From NCBI GenBank assembly GCA_030248225.1, contig JASANE010028306.1:62001-126000 (forward strand): a DNA stretch of 64,000 bases, written 5' to 3'. The notes beneath the pieces were generated by a model. The model was not told the DNA's origin. It saw nothing but the letters and a program-made list of their open reading frames with translations, and ran no database searches. Of the stretch, positions 34,534 through 47,529 are shown piece by piece. How positions within the stretch are numbered: position 1 is the first letter of the stretch; the number at the start of each line of letters is the position of its first letter. Origin of the DNA: Trileptium ribeirensis. Lineage: Eukaryota > Nematoda > Enoplea > Enoplida > Thoracostomopsidae. A program made the position numbers and the translations under genes.

Positions 34534-34755
34534 AAGGGAATAATCGAACTTCAATCAGCAACCAGAGCTCTTAATCTGAAACGAAACCGGAATCTTAACC
34601 GAAACCTGGTCTTTTTGAATTCTGCGTGAGTGAGTGAAACGAGCGAAGTTCAATTCAGTTCAAAGCTGAATTCCAGTTCTGGTCTTGTTTGTCTTTTGCT
34701 GGAACGGTAACCCAAACACGATTTTCGCCTGAGCCGGAATTATATTTACTCGCTG
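34534..34755 (+). mobile_element. internally deleted hAT-type element, family H, copy 4
   Basis: 222 bp flanked by a perfect 8-bp duplication catggcag (34526-34533 and 34756-34763). Its ends correspond to the other copies (aagggaataat at the left; tttactcgctg at the right) and it retains acctggtctt and aacacgattttcgcc. Nearly the whole interior is missing and replaced by a short segment containing gagtgagtgaaacgagcg, also found at the end of tandem units A and B. Confidence 0.85.
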
Positions 34756-35418
34756 CATGGCAGATACAAAAAGCTTTAACAATAATAGTAATGTCTTCTC
34801 CATTAGTGTGCACTAGGAACCCCCATGTTCATGCTGGCTGAGGTATTGAAAGTCCCTCATGATTAATTTTAATTTAGAACACACAAAAATATAAGGAAGG
34901 ACTTATTAGTAGTCTTGAGGTGACAAAATAAGACGGAAATTGTCCATAATAAGACCATAGGCGCTGAAAATGAGTAACATCGCTGCCGAAAATGAAAAAA
35001 AAATAACAAAAATCATGCCAAATATATGTAGAAAACACGATCAATAATTGAAATTTCGTGCTTCCGCTCGAGATTTTCTCACGACAAGGAACATTGCCCC
35101 ACTCAAGAAAATATTGCACACCGTGTTCCTGACTGTGGAGAGACCAATACCAATATTTATGAAGATTCATTACATAGTTTTCTTACCAGTAATGATTGGT
35201 TTAGGAATCATAAAAGATTTGCAGCAAAGCTGGTAGTGGCAACAGCCACTACGAGGCTCTATTCAAGCCTAACTAGCTAAATAACCTTTCCTGCGTATAT
35301 ATTGTATTTGCCACCGATTACTGGTGCTGTAATTTAATTGTGTTGAGTAAATTATGGCACTTTGTTTCAGACAAACGGAACGATATTTATACATACATGG
35401 CTAAGTTAATTTATCATT

Positions 35419-35872
35419 TTGGTCATAGTGATACTTGAGATGTCATTATTGACACTAAGATGTATGCAGCGGTCTGTTGCGTATCCGTCAATACCTATTT
35501 TACTGTTTCGTCAGAATCATAAACTACATAAGTCTCACATCTTTGTGCCCCCGGCCAGTGAAGAATCAAGACGGCCCTATATCGATGCAGATTATCACGT
35601 ACCGCTTTGCAGTAACGCGGCCGAAGATGGTGTATCCGGTTATTCATCGCCAACCGCCCTGTCATCTAGTGAAGCGGGTTTTGGATTACAACAGCACCGA
35701 AGCTTTGTTGTTCGACAACAAATTAAGAAGCCGGACTCAATTTCAATTGTTGATGGTTGGTCCTGTTGCAATGTATTATTGGAATATCTTAGTCCTTTTA
35801 GCTAAGTGTATGCAATTCTGTAAAAATTCTTTTCTGTGGCCGTTGTTTATTGGTCGCAAGTGTATCAAATAG
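35419..35872 (+). other. two overlapping open frames, not recognised
   Basis: Two plus-strand frames of 128 and 131 codons overlap between 35419 and 35872 in a locally G+C-richer patch. One is polar (RRPYIDADYHVPLCS ...), the other ends in a hydrophobic stretch (LLMVGPVAMYYWNILVLL). Neither shows a known domain, and no splice sites or partner exons were found. A decayed transposon protein is as likely as a gene. Confidence 0.2.
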
Positions 35873-38800
35873 CCAATAGTAAGTCCTGTCAAACGAGACG
35901 AAGTGAGCTCGGCTAGTTCTGGCTTCTCCAAATAGGGGGAAGCCCCATATACTTCGACCTTCCTCCTCGGTTCACGTCAGTTCATGTTTGGCTTTCCCTA
36001 GTTCATACCCCTAATATGCTTTCCTGGGCCACTGATTTACCCCTGATAGATTAAAAATCCGGGAATTTTTATCCATTTTGGCTAAAGAATCCCAAAATTT
36101 TTCCCACTGGGGCTAAAGGTCTTTAAAATTTATCCTTTATATGTATTCACATTATTGCAACCAGTTACTAATTCCACATTTTAAACATATTCTGACACTA
36201 CAAGTACTTTATGCTGTCCCCAGTTCAACTCGAGGATCTCCCAGATGAACTGTGAGAATCGCCGCATGTATTTTTAGTCCCCACATCTGAACTGGGTGGA
36301 CCCTCAGGTGTATTTGGTAGTTTGGAGCAACCAATAATTCAGAACTCAGTAATTATTCGAGGTTCCTTATTGGGTTTACTTTTCAAAAGGAAGTGAAACA
36401 AAAACAACCTGTTTAATGCAGTTTACTATCGTGTCCAGCACATATTTTTCCAATGAGTGAACGCTGTAAAATTTCGAAAGTTCATCGCAACCTTAAACAA
36501 AATTTACAATTTCTAGCGTCACTTCATGCATTGCAAGCTTCTAGCGCTTGTCATTTTTCACGCAAATAAAACCTCTTTTACCGTAACTAGCACTCTATAA
36601 AGCTTTTATGCCCTTACTATTTCCTACTATTTCTAGCCGCAGCCTAATCAGTTTTTGTACAGTAAAATAAAAGAAAAGGTAAACGAGTTTCATGCTAGCT
36701 GGGGCTGAATGATAAGCTTGTAGGATTTTTAGCCGGTTAAATATGGGCGGTTTTAGTGTTTTAAAGCGTGCATTGGGTTACCCCTGTTAGGCCTTGGTTG
36801 GAGCTTAAATGATAAATTTAGGCAACAAAATTTTCAAATTTTGACATTTTCATTGTACGTGCAAGGCTTGAATGGGTTCATGGGGCGGCTACATATGTTG
36901 AATGAAACAATTGTATTTTATTTATATTGTATGCAACCAATGCAGCAAACTGTTGGGGCATACAAAGTGAAAAAAGTATGGTTCGGATTCAAATTATGTA
37001 TCTTGAAAGTTGTGATAAATTTTGAGAGTATCGCGCTTTTTGGTTATTGAGGGGTTAGTAAAAGTCATAATGTCTCCTCTCCAGGTTACAGTAGGAAAAA
37101 TTAACCCACCGCCTGAAATCACAGCACATTTTTATGATCGCCCCATAATTTTTTTTGTAAAAATTACTTTGAAAATTCCAAGTGTTTTCAACAGTTTTTC
37201 GACACTCTCCACGCCTGCCACTTAGCAAGTTGGCCCTCCACGGGGACGCACCGTCTCCCTATCTTTTCTACATCTGTGCAGAATACACTGAGATGTGTTT
37301 TCATTTTCCCAACTGTCTTTAGTCTTTAGTGCGTTAAATTTAAGAAAAATGCAATTTTATCAAATCTACAGCAAAAAGATAAGCCATGTGTGCTGTTTTT
37401 CAGCAAACATATATATTGTCCTCAAGTTGCCCTTTTTACGACTTTTGGCTAAGTCCAAGCTCAAGATGCGCCGTCGTCAGTTCAAACGAATTTCTGTTCG
37501 TTATGGACGTGTATATTGTGGCTGTTAATGTATTGGCAATGTTGCTACATATCGAGCGGCTTTGTGTGGCGATATCATTCATATGTGTGAATTACTGATT
37601 GATTAGTTCTTGCTTGTCAGAAGAACGTTTATGTTACAAATAGTTGCATCATGGATTAACTAATGGTATAGCTAACATATCTGCGACTATAAGGGGCACT
37701 GCAAAAGAATAATAAATATGTTAGTGACTGATTGACCACTTTTATTTTCATGTACCATGCAGACTTTCAGTAAAGATCGGGTAATGGCTTTTAAAATTAA
37801 AGAGTTCTAATTAAAGGTACATGAGCGATTAAAGGTTTTCCTTTTTGGGTATATTAAACTTTGGCATATAGGTGGAACACGGCTACTCAAACGAAAAACT
37901 GCTAAATAACATATATTGTAGCAAGAGAATTCTGGATTCGGCATTTTATCATCTCACGTTATAAGTAGTCTTGTGGAGCAAAATGTGTCTGAAAGAGTTG
38001 TTTCGTAGTGATTCCGTGAGAGAAAATAGAAATTTATTGGGCCGGGGGAGCCGTTTCCGGATTGTTTCACGTTGTTTTATGGGCCCCTGTGTGAGTACTT
38101 ATGCTTAGAATCTAATAAAATTGCTCGTTAAAGAGTTTCTGAAGATATTGCGTTTTACAAACGCTTAGAACTTTATCGTCACATTTGAAGCATTTCTGTG
38201 TTTGAATGTGATTTAAAATAAATGAGTTTGTCTACGTCATATTATATTATATAGTGCTAATTTTTCAATGTAGCTTTTATTATTAAAGTTTTTGACAGTT
38301 TGTCTGATTAGAAACAAATTGTATTTTTGTAAACGAACATTGAGTTCTGTCCGCGTTGAATAATTACACTCAGTTTTTTGTTGTAGATATTGCGCTTTAC
38401 GCGTTATCGGAAAATTTCCACGTGCCTGACGTAATTTTTGTTATCGCAAATCCACGTAAGTGATTTGCCACAACTATATTTATTATGCTATATAGAGATA
38501 ACGTTTATTTGAGGTCGAAGCTAGAAAGACGACCCAAGTCTGCTAGATGGTGTGTACAATCGATAAATTCATGAACTAAAATGTTTATTGAGCTAGTGAC
38601 TTTAGCTTACGCGAAAAATTGTACATACTGCTTTGGGAAAGAATTTATATCGTAAATAAATAGCTTTAAAATGTTCGACAACTTTCGCTTCGCTATATTT
38701 TCAGAAAGTGGATACTCAATTATTTTGCGTAAAACGGGATTTTGTGTGTGGATAATTCTAAAATAATGTTTCCAGCACATGTGTCATGCAAAGGTGTGGT

Positions 38801-40970
38801 ATAATTAATTTTGAATTATGGGTGTCTGGCGCTTCGCAAAATGAAGGCGGGGGGGTGATATTTTGAGAATTTCCAGTTGTTCTATGTGGTGCCCTTGGGG
38901 TAGCGTCCTCTGGCGAAATTTCGCACATTCTTTGGTTCATTGTTCTGTGGTAATTTTTTGCTTCTCGCTAAAACACGTTTCAGTTGGCACAAAACATTCA
39001 CAGTATTTTGGAAATCTTAGTCTGAAGCTAAAATTTGATTAATCTACATAAAAATTAGATGAAAGCTTGCTTCTAATAGCAATCTTAGCAGCGTCTCTGT
39101 GGCGATTTATAATATTATTTTACCGTTTTCAATCCAAAACACTGACTTTCAAAAACCTTTGATTAAACCGCAAGCGTGCCCGATTCATGCAACTTGGAAA
39201 CATTTTGCGACCACTAATTGCAGACCAGGGGATACCCTATTTCATCTTTCCTGGATAAATTTTTTGTAAATAGAGAAGCCTGAGCATGGCCTGCATGTCA
39301 TCTTAGTGCATGGAGAAGGCGTTCAACAAATTTAGCCAGCTTTATTCAGTAATATAGCGTTTCAGGGTGGCACACTCAAACGTCCAGTCTTTATAGTCAC
39401 GCTTCCAATTCGAACCCCATAAACTATTTTGATTATATTGGTAATGCGTAATGCTTAGATGTAAAGTTTGAATTCTGACTGTTTTCTGTAGACTAACAAC
39501 TCACTTATGCGTTCTGGCTAGTCCAAACTTCGGAAATTATAGCCCCCCGGCTCACCTGCCGGGAGTACCCGAATTTTTGCCGTGATGCAGCCGAAAATGC
39601 CGGGCCCTCGCCCCCCACTTTGGATTAGCCAGGCGTTTTTGCTCCTAAAGTTTTGCAAATAGATTAAATAACATTTTGTTACTTGGTCACACACCGTTGG
39701 ATCGGCAATGAGGTAATATTACGTGTGTAATTAATAATGGAGACAATACTATATTTCAGAAGAGGTCATATGTAAAAGCTTTGGGTATGTGAAACAGTCA
39801 AACTTTACTTGTATGATGTTACTTAAAATGCAAATTTAAGTGTGTTAACTAATTTGGGATGTATTCTTCTCTATCATTATTCCGCATCCTCGTTTTCGAG
39901 CAGTGGAACAAAATTCTTCGAACCCGACCATTTTGTTATTACACATACACCTGTGAATTAGACGAAAAACGTATTCCTGTCCAATTTATCTATTTTTTTT
40001 GCGGAACACCTTTAATACATGTTGGCTAAGATAATACTTGACAACACCTTCTGTAAGGCCGAGATTTCGTGAAGGATGGGTATCGGATGCCTCCTGCAAT
40101 CACTATGTATTTTTGGTTCAAAGCAATAAGTAAAAGTTGAGTCAGAAGCATCTGTTACGTTCGAACACAAGAAATCGATACTTCGGTTTAACATATTTCT
40201 CAGATTATATTTAAGGTAAATCGACGCTTCCTCAGCTCTTACTAGCGAACAACGCTCGTCGCATTATAATACTCGAGTCGCGGTCTGACGAGTGCAAGGT
40301 TTGGAAGGTAAGTTACAAATTTTATTGGCCGTATTGCACGGACATTACTTAGTAACGCCAAGAGTTCAGTAGAGAAGAGTATGACACTTCCATGCACTCT
40401 GTTAACCCGTGTTGGATGACACGGGCGTTTTTAGCTCTACCACCTTATTTCTGCCCCCCACAAAAAAAAATTTTGTGTGGGGGTAGATCGGACCCCAGTC
40501 GTAAGGAAGGTTGGTTGAACCGACAGCTGTGTTTTAACCGACCCTACCCTCAAACCTTGGGTGTTCGACCTACCCCCCCCTCACAAAACCCTCACAAAAT
40601 TAGGGGGTCAGAGCTAACATCCTGACAAAACGGGAGAAGGGGTTCGGGCCTGCTCAGTTTTCATTCGAGCCGGGCTTCGGACCTGCTCTTCAACATTTCG
40701 GGCTGTCCAGGTCGCCGTCAATTACATTTGGGGCCGGGTGAAACCTAAAAATTTAGGCTTCGTTTCCACTTTTAGTCTGCAAGAGCGCATACTATGACGT
40801 GACTACCGCCAAGGTGGGTTATTTCAAACGGTTTTAAATTCTATAAAGTAATTATTAGATGAATAATAAGTAGTATTATACTAAAATGGAATTTAACTGC
40901 AGTAACAATTATGCCCTCTGACCAATATATTGAGTCACCATAGATATATTTTTCGGATATAGACCGTAAT
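35873..40970. other. about 5 kb with no supported gene
   Basis: AT-rich, with only short frames. Weak signs of a decayed LINE tail appear on the minus strand at about 40.0-40.35 kb (LVRPRLEYYNA-like). A ccccaca...tgtgggg hairpin around a short A run lies at 40457-40486, and runs of C are frequent to 40.6 kb. Nothing here is strong enough to call a gene. Confidence 0.4.
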
Positions 40971-40974
40971 TTGT

Positions 40975-41230
40975 GGCGGCGTGGCCGAGTGGTTAGAGCA
41001 CCTGCTTCATAATCGTGAAGTCGGGAGTTCGAAACCAGTGGTCGCGCTAATCTCCTTGGGCAAGGGACTCAGCCACAATTGCTTCGCAGTACCTATGCGT
41101 TAAACAGGTACTAGACTTTGGTCTAGGCGGATAAGATGATGGGTGGTGTAATAGGCAATCATCACGGCCAGCCTCCACGCAATGCTTCGGCATAACAACC
41201 CGGATTGTCACCTAGTGCCAATTACATCTT
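40975..41230 (+). repeat. tRNA-derived SINE, second family (T), copy 1
   Basis: The head is tRNA-like with gtggccgagtggttagagc (A box) and gggagttcgaaacc (B box). It is followed by the SINE body ccttgggcaagggactcagc and a tail with aggtactagactttgg. The body without a 3' CCA-acceptor match shows that it is a retroposed SINE, not a tRNA gene. Confidence 0.7.
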
Positions 41231-41289
41231 TATCCTTTTACCGTAATTCCGTGTTTTCATAACCTAATGGAGATTGTTGTGTGTTGCAG

Positions 41290-41960
41290 GGGTGAAAGGT
41301 TTTAAATTCCGTCTGTGTGTGTGGGATCGGCCATAACTCGGGAACGACTTAACGGATTTTTATGATGTTGGGCTCATTATATCGGTATAGTCGATATACC
41401 TTGTATATGCTTTGTATGCCGTGTTGATTTAGGGTTTGGTTCCGGGGTCAAGAGTTAAAATGTGGATTTTTGACCCATTCTACCCTATTTTAGTACCCTT
41501 CACTGAAGCAAGGTTATTTTTATCTAAACTGTCAAATGTTTTCTCTGGTTGGTTTTATTTCAAGTAAAATGACAAATAGCGTTTGTTTGACAAATATGTC
41601 TTTTTTGTTTTTCGATTAACCCTCCGGTTCTGGAGTTATGGGGTTTGAAGCATGGCATCCTCGTGGTTCATCGACCCGAAATTTGAGAATTTGTTCTGAC
41701 GTCTTTGTCGACCGAAAAGTTCCACTTGGGGGTTTCGGGCATGGAAAACGTATTGCCGATGTTGCTTTTGCTCTGCGACACATGGTGCCATGGGTACGGG
41801 GGTATGGCGTCCCGAACCAAAAATTTCTAATTTTATTGTGACGTCCTGGGAGGCTGATAGCGTGCACTTGGGGAGTTTTCGGGTATGGGAAACTTATTGC
41901 CGGTCTTAGTTTTGTCCTAACTTGTGCGGTATTGTGTGATGTCCACAAATAGCATATCAA
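41290..41960. repeat. diverged tandem repeat region
   Basis: After a gtctgtgtgtgtgggat stretch, two units of about 130 bp can be aligned (about 41.68-41.81 and 41.81-41.95 kb), both with tgacgtc, cacttgggg, ttttcgggtatggaaaa-like and cttattgccg blocks. No coding function recognised. The opening resembles that of the inverted-repeat element at 46.78 kb. Confidence 0.5.
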
Positions 41961-44530
41961 CGTATGCTATTGAGAGCTGATTGGCTGCGAACGCAAAAGG
42001 CGTAGGTGTACCTATGTCTCACTACGTTCTGCAATCTCGATAGAATTACTAGTTTCAGTAGCAGCGCGTTCTTGAGACGAGCGTGAGTTTCGTTAAATAA
42101 CCTTTAACTCTGTGCCAATTTTTGTCGTGCTGTATCACACCTAATTCATCACTGGGCTGAGACACATTTTTGCGTTCTTGACGTATTTTTTATAAAATCT
42201 GCAAATTAAATTGTTCACCTACTATGAGCTTGTTTCTCTCCAATTTTTTTCTTGACCAAAGTTTTTCAAAAAGATCAATTGGCATATCTGTTCATATACT
42301 TTTTCTAAAGGGCGTCAAATCAAATGGACACCGCCGTCTTATCTAGCGGTAAACTTATGCACATTGCTCATTTTTGCGCCATTAGTCAAGATGGCAAACA
42401 GCTGTTTTAAGGGTCTTTTGCCTAATTTGCAAACACGGGTACCTACCTGGGTTTTGCAGCTTATAACTAGGGACACAGCCTTCTCGGAATCAGCTTATCG
42501 AGAACTACAGCTTTACTGAATATCAGTTTTGTGTGACCATTAGCTGGGCCACTTTAGCGTCGACTAAATCCATTTCCGGAATATAGTCTTTCATTATTTG
42601 CCTGGTTATGTATTACTTCTGGGGCTTCAAGGATGGTCTATATATAAATTTCTTGTTTACGCTGAATACGGTAATTTGGGTACCTAGAGCAAGTACTAAT
42701 ATATTTCATGCCTTTTCAATGGTTTTCAAAAGGTGTAGGTTTGGTTCAGTTTTCAGAATAATAATTATTGTTTAAGTTATTTGTTTATATAGTGCTTTCA
42801 GGAATATATGTGGTAATTTGAAAAAAATTTAACTATATCGCTTGAGAATTCAGGGAATAGGTAGGCTTATGAAATAATACCCTGTGACATTTCATATTTC
42901 CTGGAAGATTTTTTTCAAATAAGAAACGTCCCATGCTACAAACTGGCACTTTTGTCCGAACTTAGGTATTTAACCCTGACTGTTTGGACTGTTCTTGAAA
43001 GTAGGCAACTTTTGGACAATTTCGCATCGCTGGCTTCCAGTTGGCTCTATTGCTCCCTGGCACCCCCTTTTAAATCCCCAAGATACCGAAGTATCCAAAA
43101 TCTTGGTATTAATAGATTTAATTTCTTATCTAGTATAAGCCTATATATTGCAGACGTTTGTGCAAAAGTATCTTAACAAGAACAATGTTTATATTTCTAA
43201 TTCTTGACACATCGTAACATGCAGCTGTAGTAATCAGTGGCAAAGTCTAGCATATAATCTTTTGAGGTTAAAAATAAAAGTATCAAATTTTAGGATATAG
43301 TTGTCCATATCCGGATATCCATCGATATACATATATTGTATTTCATATCGTATTGTAACCTATATCCCTGCGCCCATCACTAATAATCCGCATAAAATTA
43401 TGGAATTACCCGAGATGCCATAGGTTTTCTAGTCGGATGCAGATGAAACCAGCAGGATTTTACTGTACGTTATTTTACGGCACCTCGATTTTAGTTTCTA
43501 GCAGCGTTATCTATGTAGCATAAGGGGAATATAGCAAGGTAACTCTAACTAATGAAAGTTTATATAAGTTTAATTTTTTGTTTTATTTGAAGGGTTTTTG
43601 ATTTATGTGATTGCGGTTGTATACTTTCTGAAAATCCCAAAAAACATTACTTGAACAATATTACTGCTGTAAATTGAGGTTATACATAAGCTAATATTGG
43701 TGTCGCCTATTTGTCAAAGATTTATTACATGTTTGGGACAGTGAAGACCTGGAAATTCAGATTTAAAAGTTTACCCAAAAATGTGAAACACAATATCACA
43801 TAAAAACTATAATTACTTAGAAAACTACAAAATAGTGCACATTTTTATGACAAGTGTGTATTCCGTCTAACGAAAGCTTTAATTATAATCTTTGTTCGTA
43901 ATTAATTTTGGATTCCATTTAAAAATTTTTATAATAATCTGTTAAATCAGATGTTTTCTATTTGCCTATGTACAATATTGCTCATGTTCTATGTATGTTG
44001 GAACACTGAATAAAATATCTCAATTCATTGTAATGTAGAGCTCAGGCGTAGCCAGTAATTTTGGTACGGAGGGGCACTGAATATGCACAGCTTAAACGCA
44101 CCATTCACACATAACAGTTAAATTCGCTTTCCCATGGGGCACAGATGCTGCACTGGAGCACGTCCCAGCCCGTGGTGTAACCATCGCTGTTCTTGTATGT
44201 CACTGTCAGTAACTATAAATTAGTGTATTTTTCTGATGCGGATCTTAAACTTTGTATTAAAATATGAATTTGATTCTAATCAATGCGTCACGTAATAAAA
44301 TATAATCTACGTATTGGGTTTGGTTAAACAAAGACCTACCTGTACAATGATGAGAAATGTGAAGGCTGCACGAAACTGTTTGTCGGGGCTGGATTTTTGT
44401 ATACAAAGCAAGCGAGCAAAAGAAACATTAAATACAGGCGGTCATGAACAAAAATAAGTACAAAACCGAAGACCATAACGTTCATTTGCATTACGTTAGT
44501 TCACAAAAAACGCAACGACACATTTAGTTT
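41961..44530. other. unassigned
   Basis: No gene recognised on either strand. A transposon-end-like ggcgtagccagtaattttgg occurs at about 44.05 kb without a visible partner end. Confidence 0.4.
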
Positions 44531-44534
44531 GCGT

Positions 44535-44600
44535 TTATGTTCGTTTATGAACAAACATTGTAAGGTTCGTTTATGAACAAACATTGTAAGGTTCGTTTAC
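44535..44600. repeat. 28-bp tandem duplication
   Basis: ggttcgtttatgaacaaaca with ttgtaa occurs twice back to back, followed by a third partial unit gttcgtttacg. Each unit includes the inverted pair gttcgtttatgaac. Confidence 0.7.
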
Positions 44601-45895
44601 GTTTCACATTAGTTTTCGTACGCTTATGTTTGCTTGTGATTGTATCTTTTTGCTAAAATCGAGTGAACCTTGTAAAAAAAATTTGGCCGGGAATTCAGCG
44701 GTATTCCGTACGTAGTTTTAAGCAAAAGTCAAATGTTCCTTTTTAAATACGGCAGCGGGAGTTGGATTAAGCTTATTTAGCTGTCTGCGTTCAGATGTTC
44801 GCTTAATACTATGTTCTTGCTATACCGAGAATTCAGTTAAACATAACCTCTACCGGCTTCCCTTTAATCTGTGCCGGAACAATCAACATGTATTCACATA
44901 CTTGAATGCATTGTTTGGTATAATTGAGGATATCTCAAAAAAGTTTAGTCAAGAATCTGTTTTATGATTAAAAACGTTGTTGTTGTTGTTTTGTTTTATG
45001 GATGTTCACATTTAACAGCTTCGCTCTCGCCGATGATGTTTAGGGCTTATTCATATTGCGTCCAGTTCGGTCCGAGGTAGCATGCACAATTTTTTCGGAT
45101 CCGAACCAGATGAATTAGTGCGAAAAATATATAATTATACATACACTCGTATATGATAATCATAAAGTTTGGTTGTGCCCAGTCGGATCGGATCCAATAT
45201 GAGTACAATTCAGATCAGATCAGATGCAATATTCGTAGAATTGTTTGTTTCAATTTCAAATAACAAATATGCAGCTGCTTCAATGTCCCTAAGAAACAAA
45301 CCAAGGTGTACTTAACATTCTGTTATATTTTTTCTTGTTATGTAAAGCAGTCGTATAAATTATTATTTCTGCCGGTTTCCACGTTAATTTGTTGGATGTG
45401 TAGCAGAAAATTGTATGCACCGTCTGCGTGCCGTTTCCCGCCTTCCTCGACCTTGCCGCGCTTTATTAAATAACTATAGATAGCAATAGAAACGTTGCTA
45501 GACAGAGGTGATAATATAGTACGCACCAGAAATGACTGTCGCATTTCGAGCGATTGAGCCGCGAGCGAGTGGCTCGAGCGAGATTTCGAAACTATTTAAA
45601 TTAATACCAAGTTCTAATTTTAGAACAAATTTATTTCGAGCGATTTTCGAGTGAGTCGTCAGCGCGCGACAGTTATTTTTAGCGAGTACTGTACTTACTT
45701 CGGTGTGTAATATGATTGTAACGTTTGTGGTTTCAGCACATAACTGACCATGACTCTAAACACATAATAAGCAATAAATTAAAATAAAATATTAATATCT
45801 TTTCAGTCAGTTTCGCATACTTTTGCCGCTTTGTGATTAATCTGAGTATGTTCACGCAAAATTTTCAATGCCCGTACTTTGCTGATTTTGCAACC
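44601..45895. other. unassigned, two weak inverted-repeat candidates
   Basis: catattgcgtcc near 45.05 kb and ggatccaatatg near 45.20 kb form weak inverted ends of a possible 150-bp element. ctgtcgc at 45.54 kb and gcgacag at 45.67 kb may bound another, with repeated ttcgagcga inside. Both are too imperfect to classify. Confidence 0.3.
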
Positions 45896-45899
45896 TTGT

Positions 45900-46210
45900 T
45901 TTTTGAGATGCTTGAATGGTTACACCATTTTACTTGTAATACACTGGCCGTGTGTTCGAGTCTCGCTCTGACCACAAAATTGCAGTAATCCTCTTGAGCA
46001 AGGGATTAAGGTACATTGTGCTCCAGCCAACCCAGCTGTTCATCCTTAACTGGTAGATAAATTGGTAGCAGCTTGCTGCGAAAATCACCGGCTTGGGGAC
46101 ACCGCAAGGCTCTGATTATCTCTCTAGATCCCATTCGGGCCGAAAAGCGGGGTAACGGAGATCGGCACCGCTCCAAGATGCGCTAGTTAGCTTTAAAAAT
46201 TTGTATGATT
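45900..46210 (+). repeat. tRNA-derived SINE, family T, copy 2
   Basis: A degenerate tRNA-like head keeps a B box (gtgttcgagtctcgctc). The body has ctcttgagcaagggattaag and ccaacccagctgttcatcc, corresponding to the ccttgggcaaggg block of copy 1 at 41.05 kb, and it ends in a simple gattgattttgatttt tail. Confidence 0.6.
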
Positions 46211-46779
46211 GATTTTGATTTTTTGAGATGACAGTGACTTTTTGCTGTCGCCCAAATATGTCAATACCACGTATATCAGACAATGTGCTAGCACCGAAAG
46301 ACTATTTTGAAATGAAGCAACTGCTATTGTTGCTTAACACTTCAGATATAAAGAGGCGTTGTAGATATAAGATGAACGTGGTATGTTAAAGTGCGCTCAG
46401 TCTTCAAAAATGTTTGCCCGTGGTATAAAATAATTTTGTTACCTTAATTTTGTTCTTATTTACGTTAATGTCATCGCTACGGAACTTGCACTCACCAGGC
46501 AATCTAATCTGTGTCGCCTGATTCACCCCGTTATGCTTTTAACTCAGCTTGATATTCAACCCTCGAAAATAAGGCTTGTTCACTTAAAAATATGCGGGGT
46601 GAAATTTTCTTCAAGGGTCAATACTCGACGAGATATTTTGCATTTCACTAAGTATTAGATTCTAATAATTGCCACATTTGAACTCAGGTATATGACCTCC
46701 CACTGTTATGGGCTAGGTAAAACGTGACAAAGCTAGTTTTTCAACTTTCCTACTCTTGTATATACTTTGAAAAATAGTT

Positions 46780-47522
46780 GAATTCGAGTGGAACGAGAAT
46801 TTTCAATTTTGTCTCTGGAGGGGGGTTGAGGAGGTCCTGTCTGTGTGTGTGTCTGTCGCACCTGGATCTCGATAACAGTTGGACCGATTTTGATGCACGA
46901 TAGCTCATTCGAACCGCAATGGTCGATTTAGGTGTAGTGATTTTTGGAGCCCGATTTTTGGATTTTTTCCCGTGGGAAAAGTTATGGGGCAAAATGACGC
47001 CATTTTGGCCCATTTTTCGGGCACCCCCTCCAGTTTTTGCGACTTTTCTCAATAAGTAAACGACGTATCCGCAAACTAATAGGCCTATTCCTTTACCAGG
47101 GCTTTCCAATGATATATAACAAGTTTTTCAACTACTTCCCAATCTGGAGTCTATAAGCTTATAGTAGGCGCCAAATTTCATATTTGATGAAAAGTCGTGG
47201 GAAATCCACGTAATGTGTGTTTTTTGTTGCTTTTAGTGTCTTATATGGGGTTTTCTGGGCAGATAAACTCATTGCAAGTGTCAAAAATATTGTTGGGTAA
47301 ATATTTTTTACACTTCTGGTTCATACTTGGCATAAAAAATGTCGTTTTCGAAATTTTTGGTGAGAAGCGTGGGAAAAGCACCTGAATGTGTGTTTATTGT
47401 TGGTTTTAGTGTCGGATATGGGGTTTTCTGGGCCGACAAGCTCATTGCGAGTGTCAAAAATATTGTGTGGCAAATATTTTTCACACTTCTGCTTCGGGGG
47501 ATTGTTCTCACCACTCGAATTC
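46780..47522. mobile_element. inverted-repeat-bounded element with internal 173-bp tandem pair
   Basis: gaattcgagtgg at the left end and ccactcgaattc at the right end are exact reverse complements. The interior starts with a gtctgtgtgtgtgtctgtc region and contains two direct repeats with a 173-bp period (landmark aatgtgtgt at 47212 and 47385). No transposase frame. No clear target duplication was found, so the superfamily stays open. Confidence 0.5.
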
Positions 47523-47529
47523 TGGCTCG

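Noticed and set aside
40000..40350. LINE reverse transcriptase tail on the minus strand
   Set aside because: Only a LVRPRLEYYNA-like block is suggestive; too weak and broken to annotate as a feature.
40981..41050. Functional tRNA gene
   Set aside because: A and B boxes are present, but the arms do not close into a full cloverleaf and a SINE body follows, as in other retroposed copies.
44041..44085. Transposon end with ggcgtagccag
   Set aside because: A similar end in opposite orientation lies at 60.7 kb, but 16 kb of unrelated sequence separates them and no nearer partner exists.
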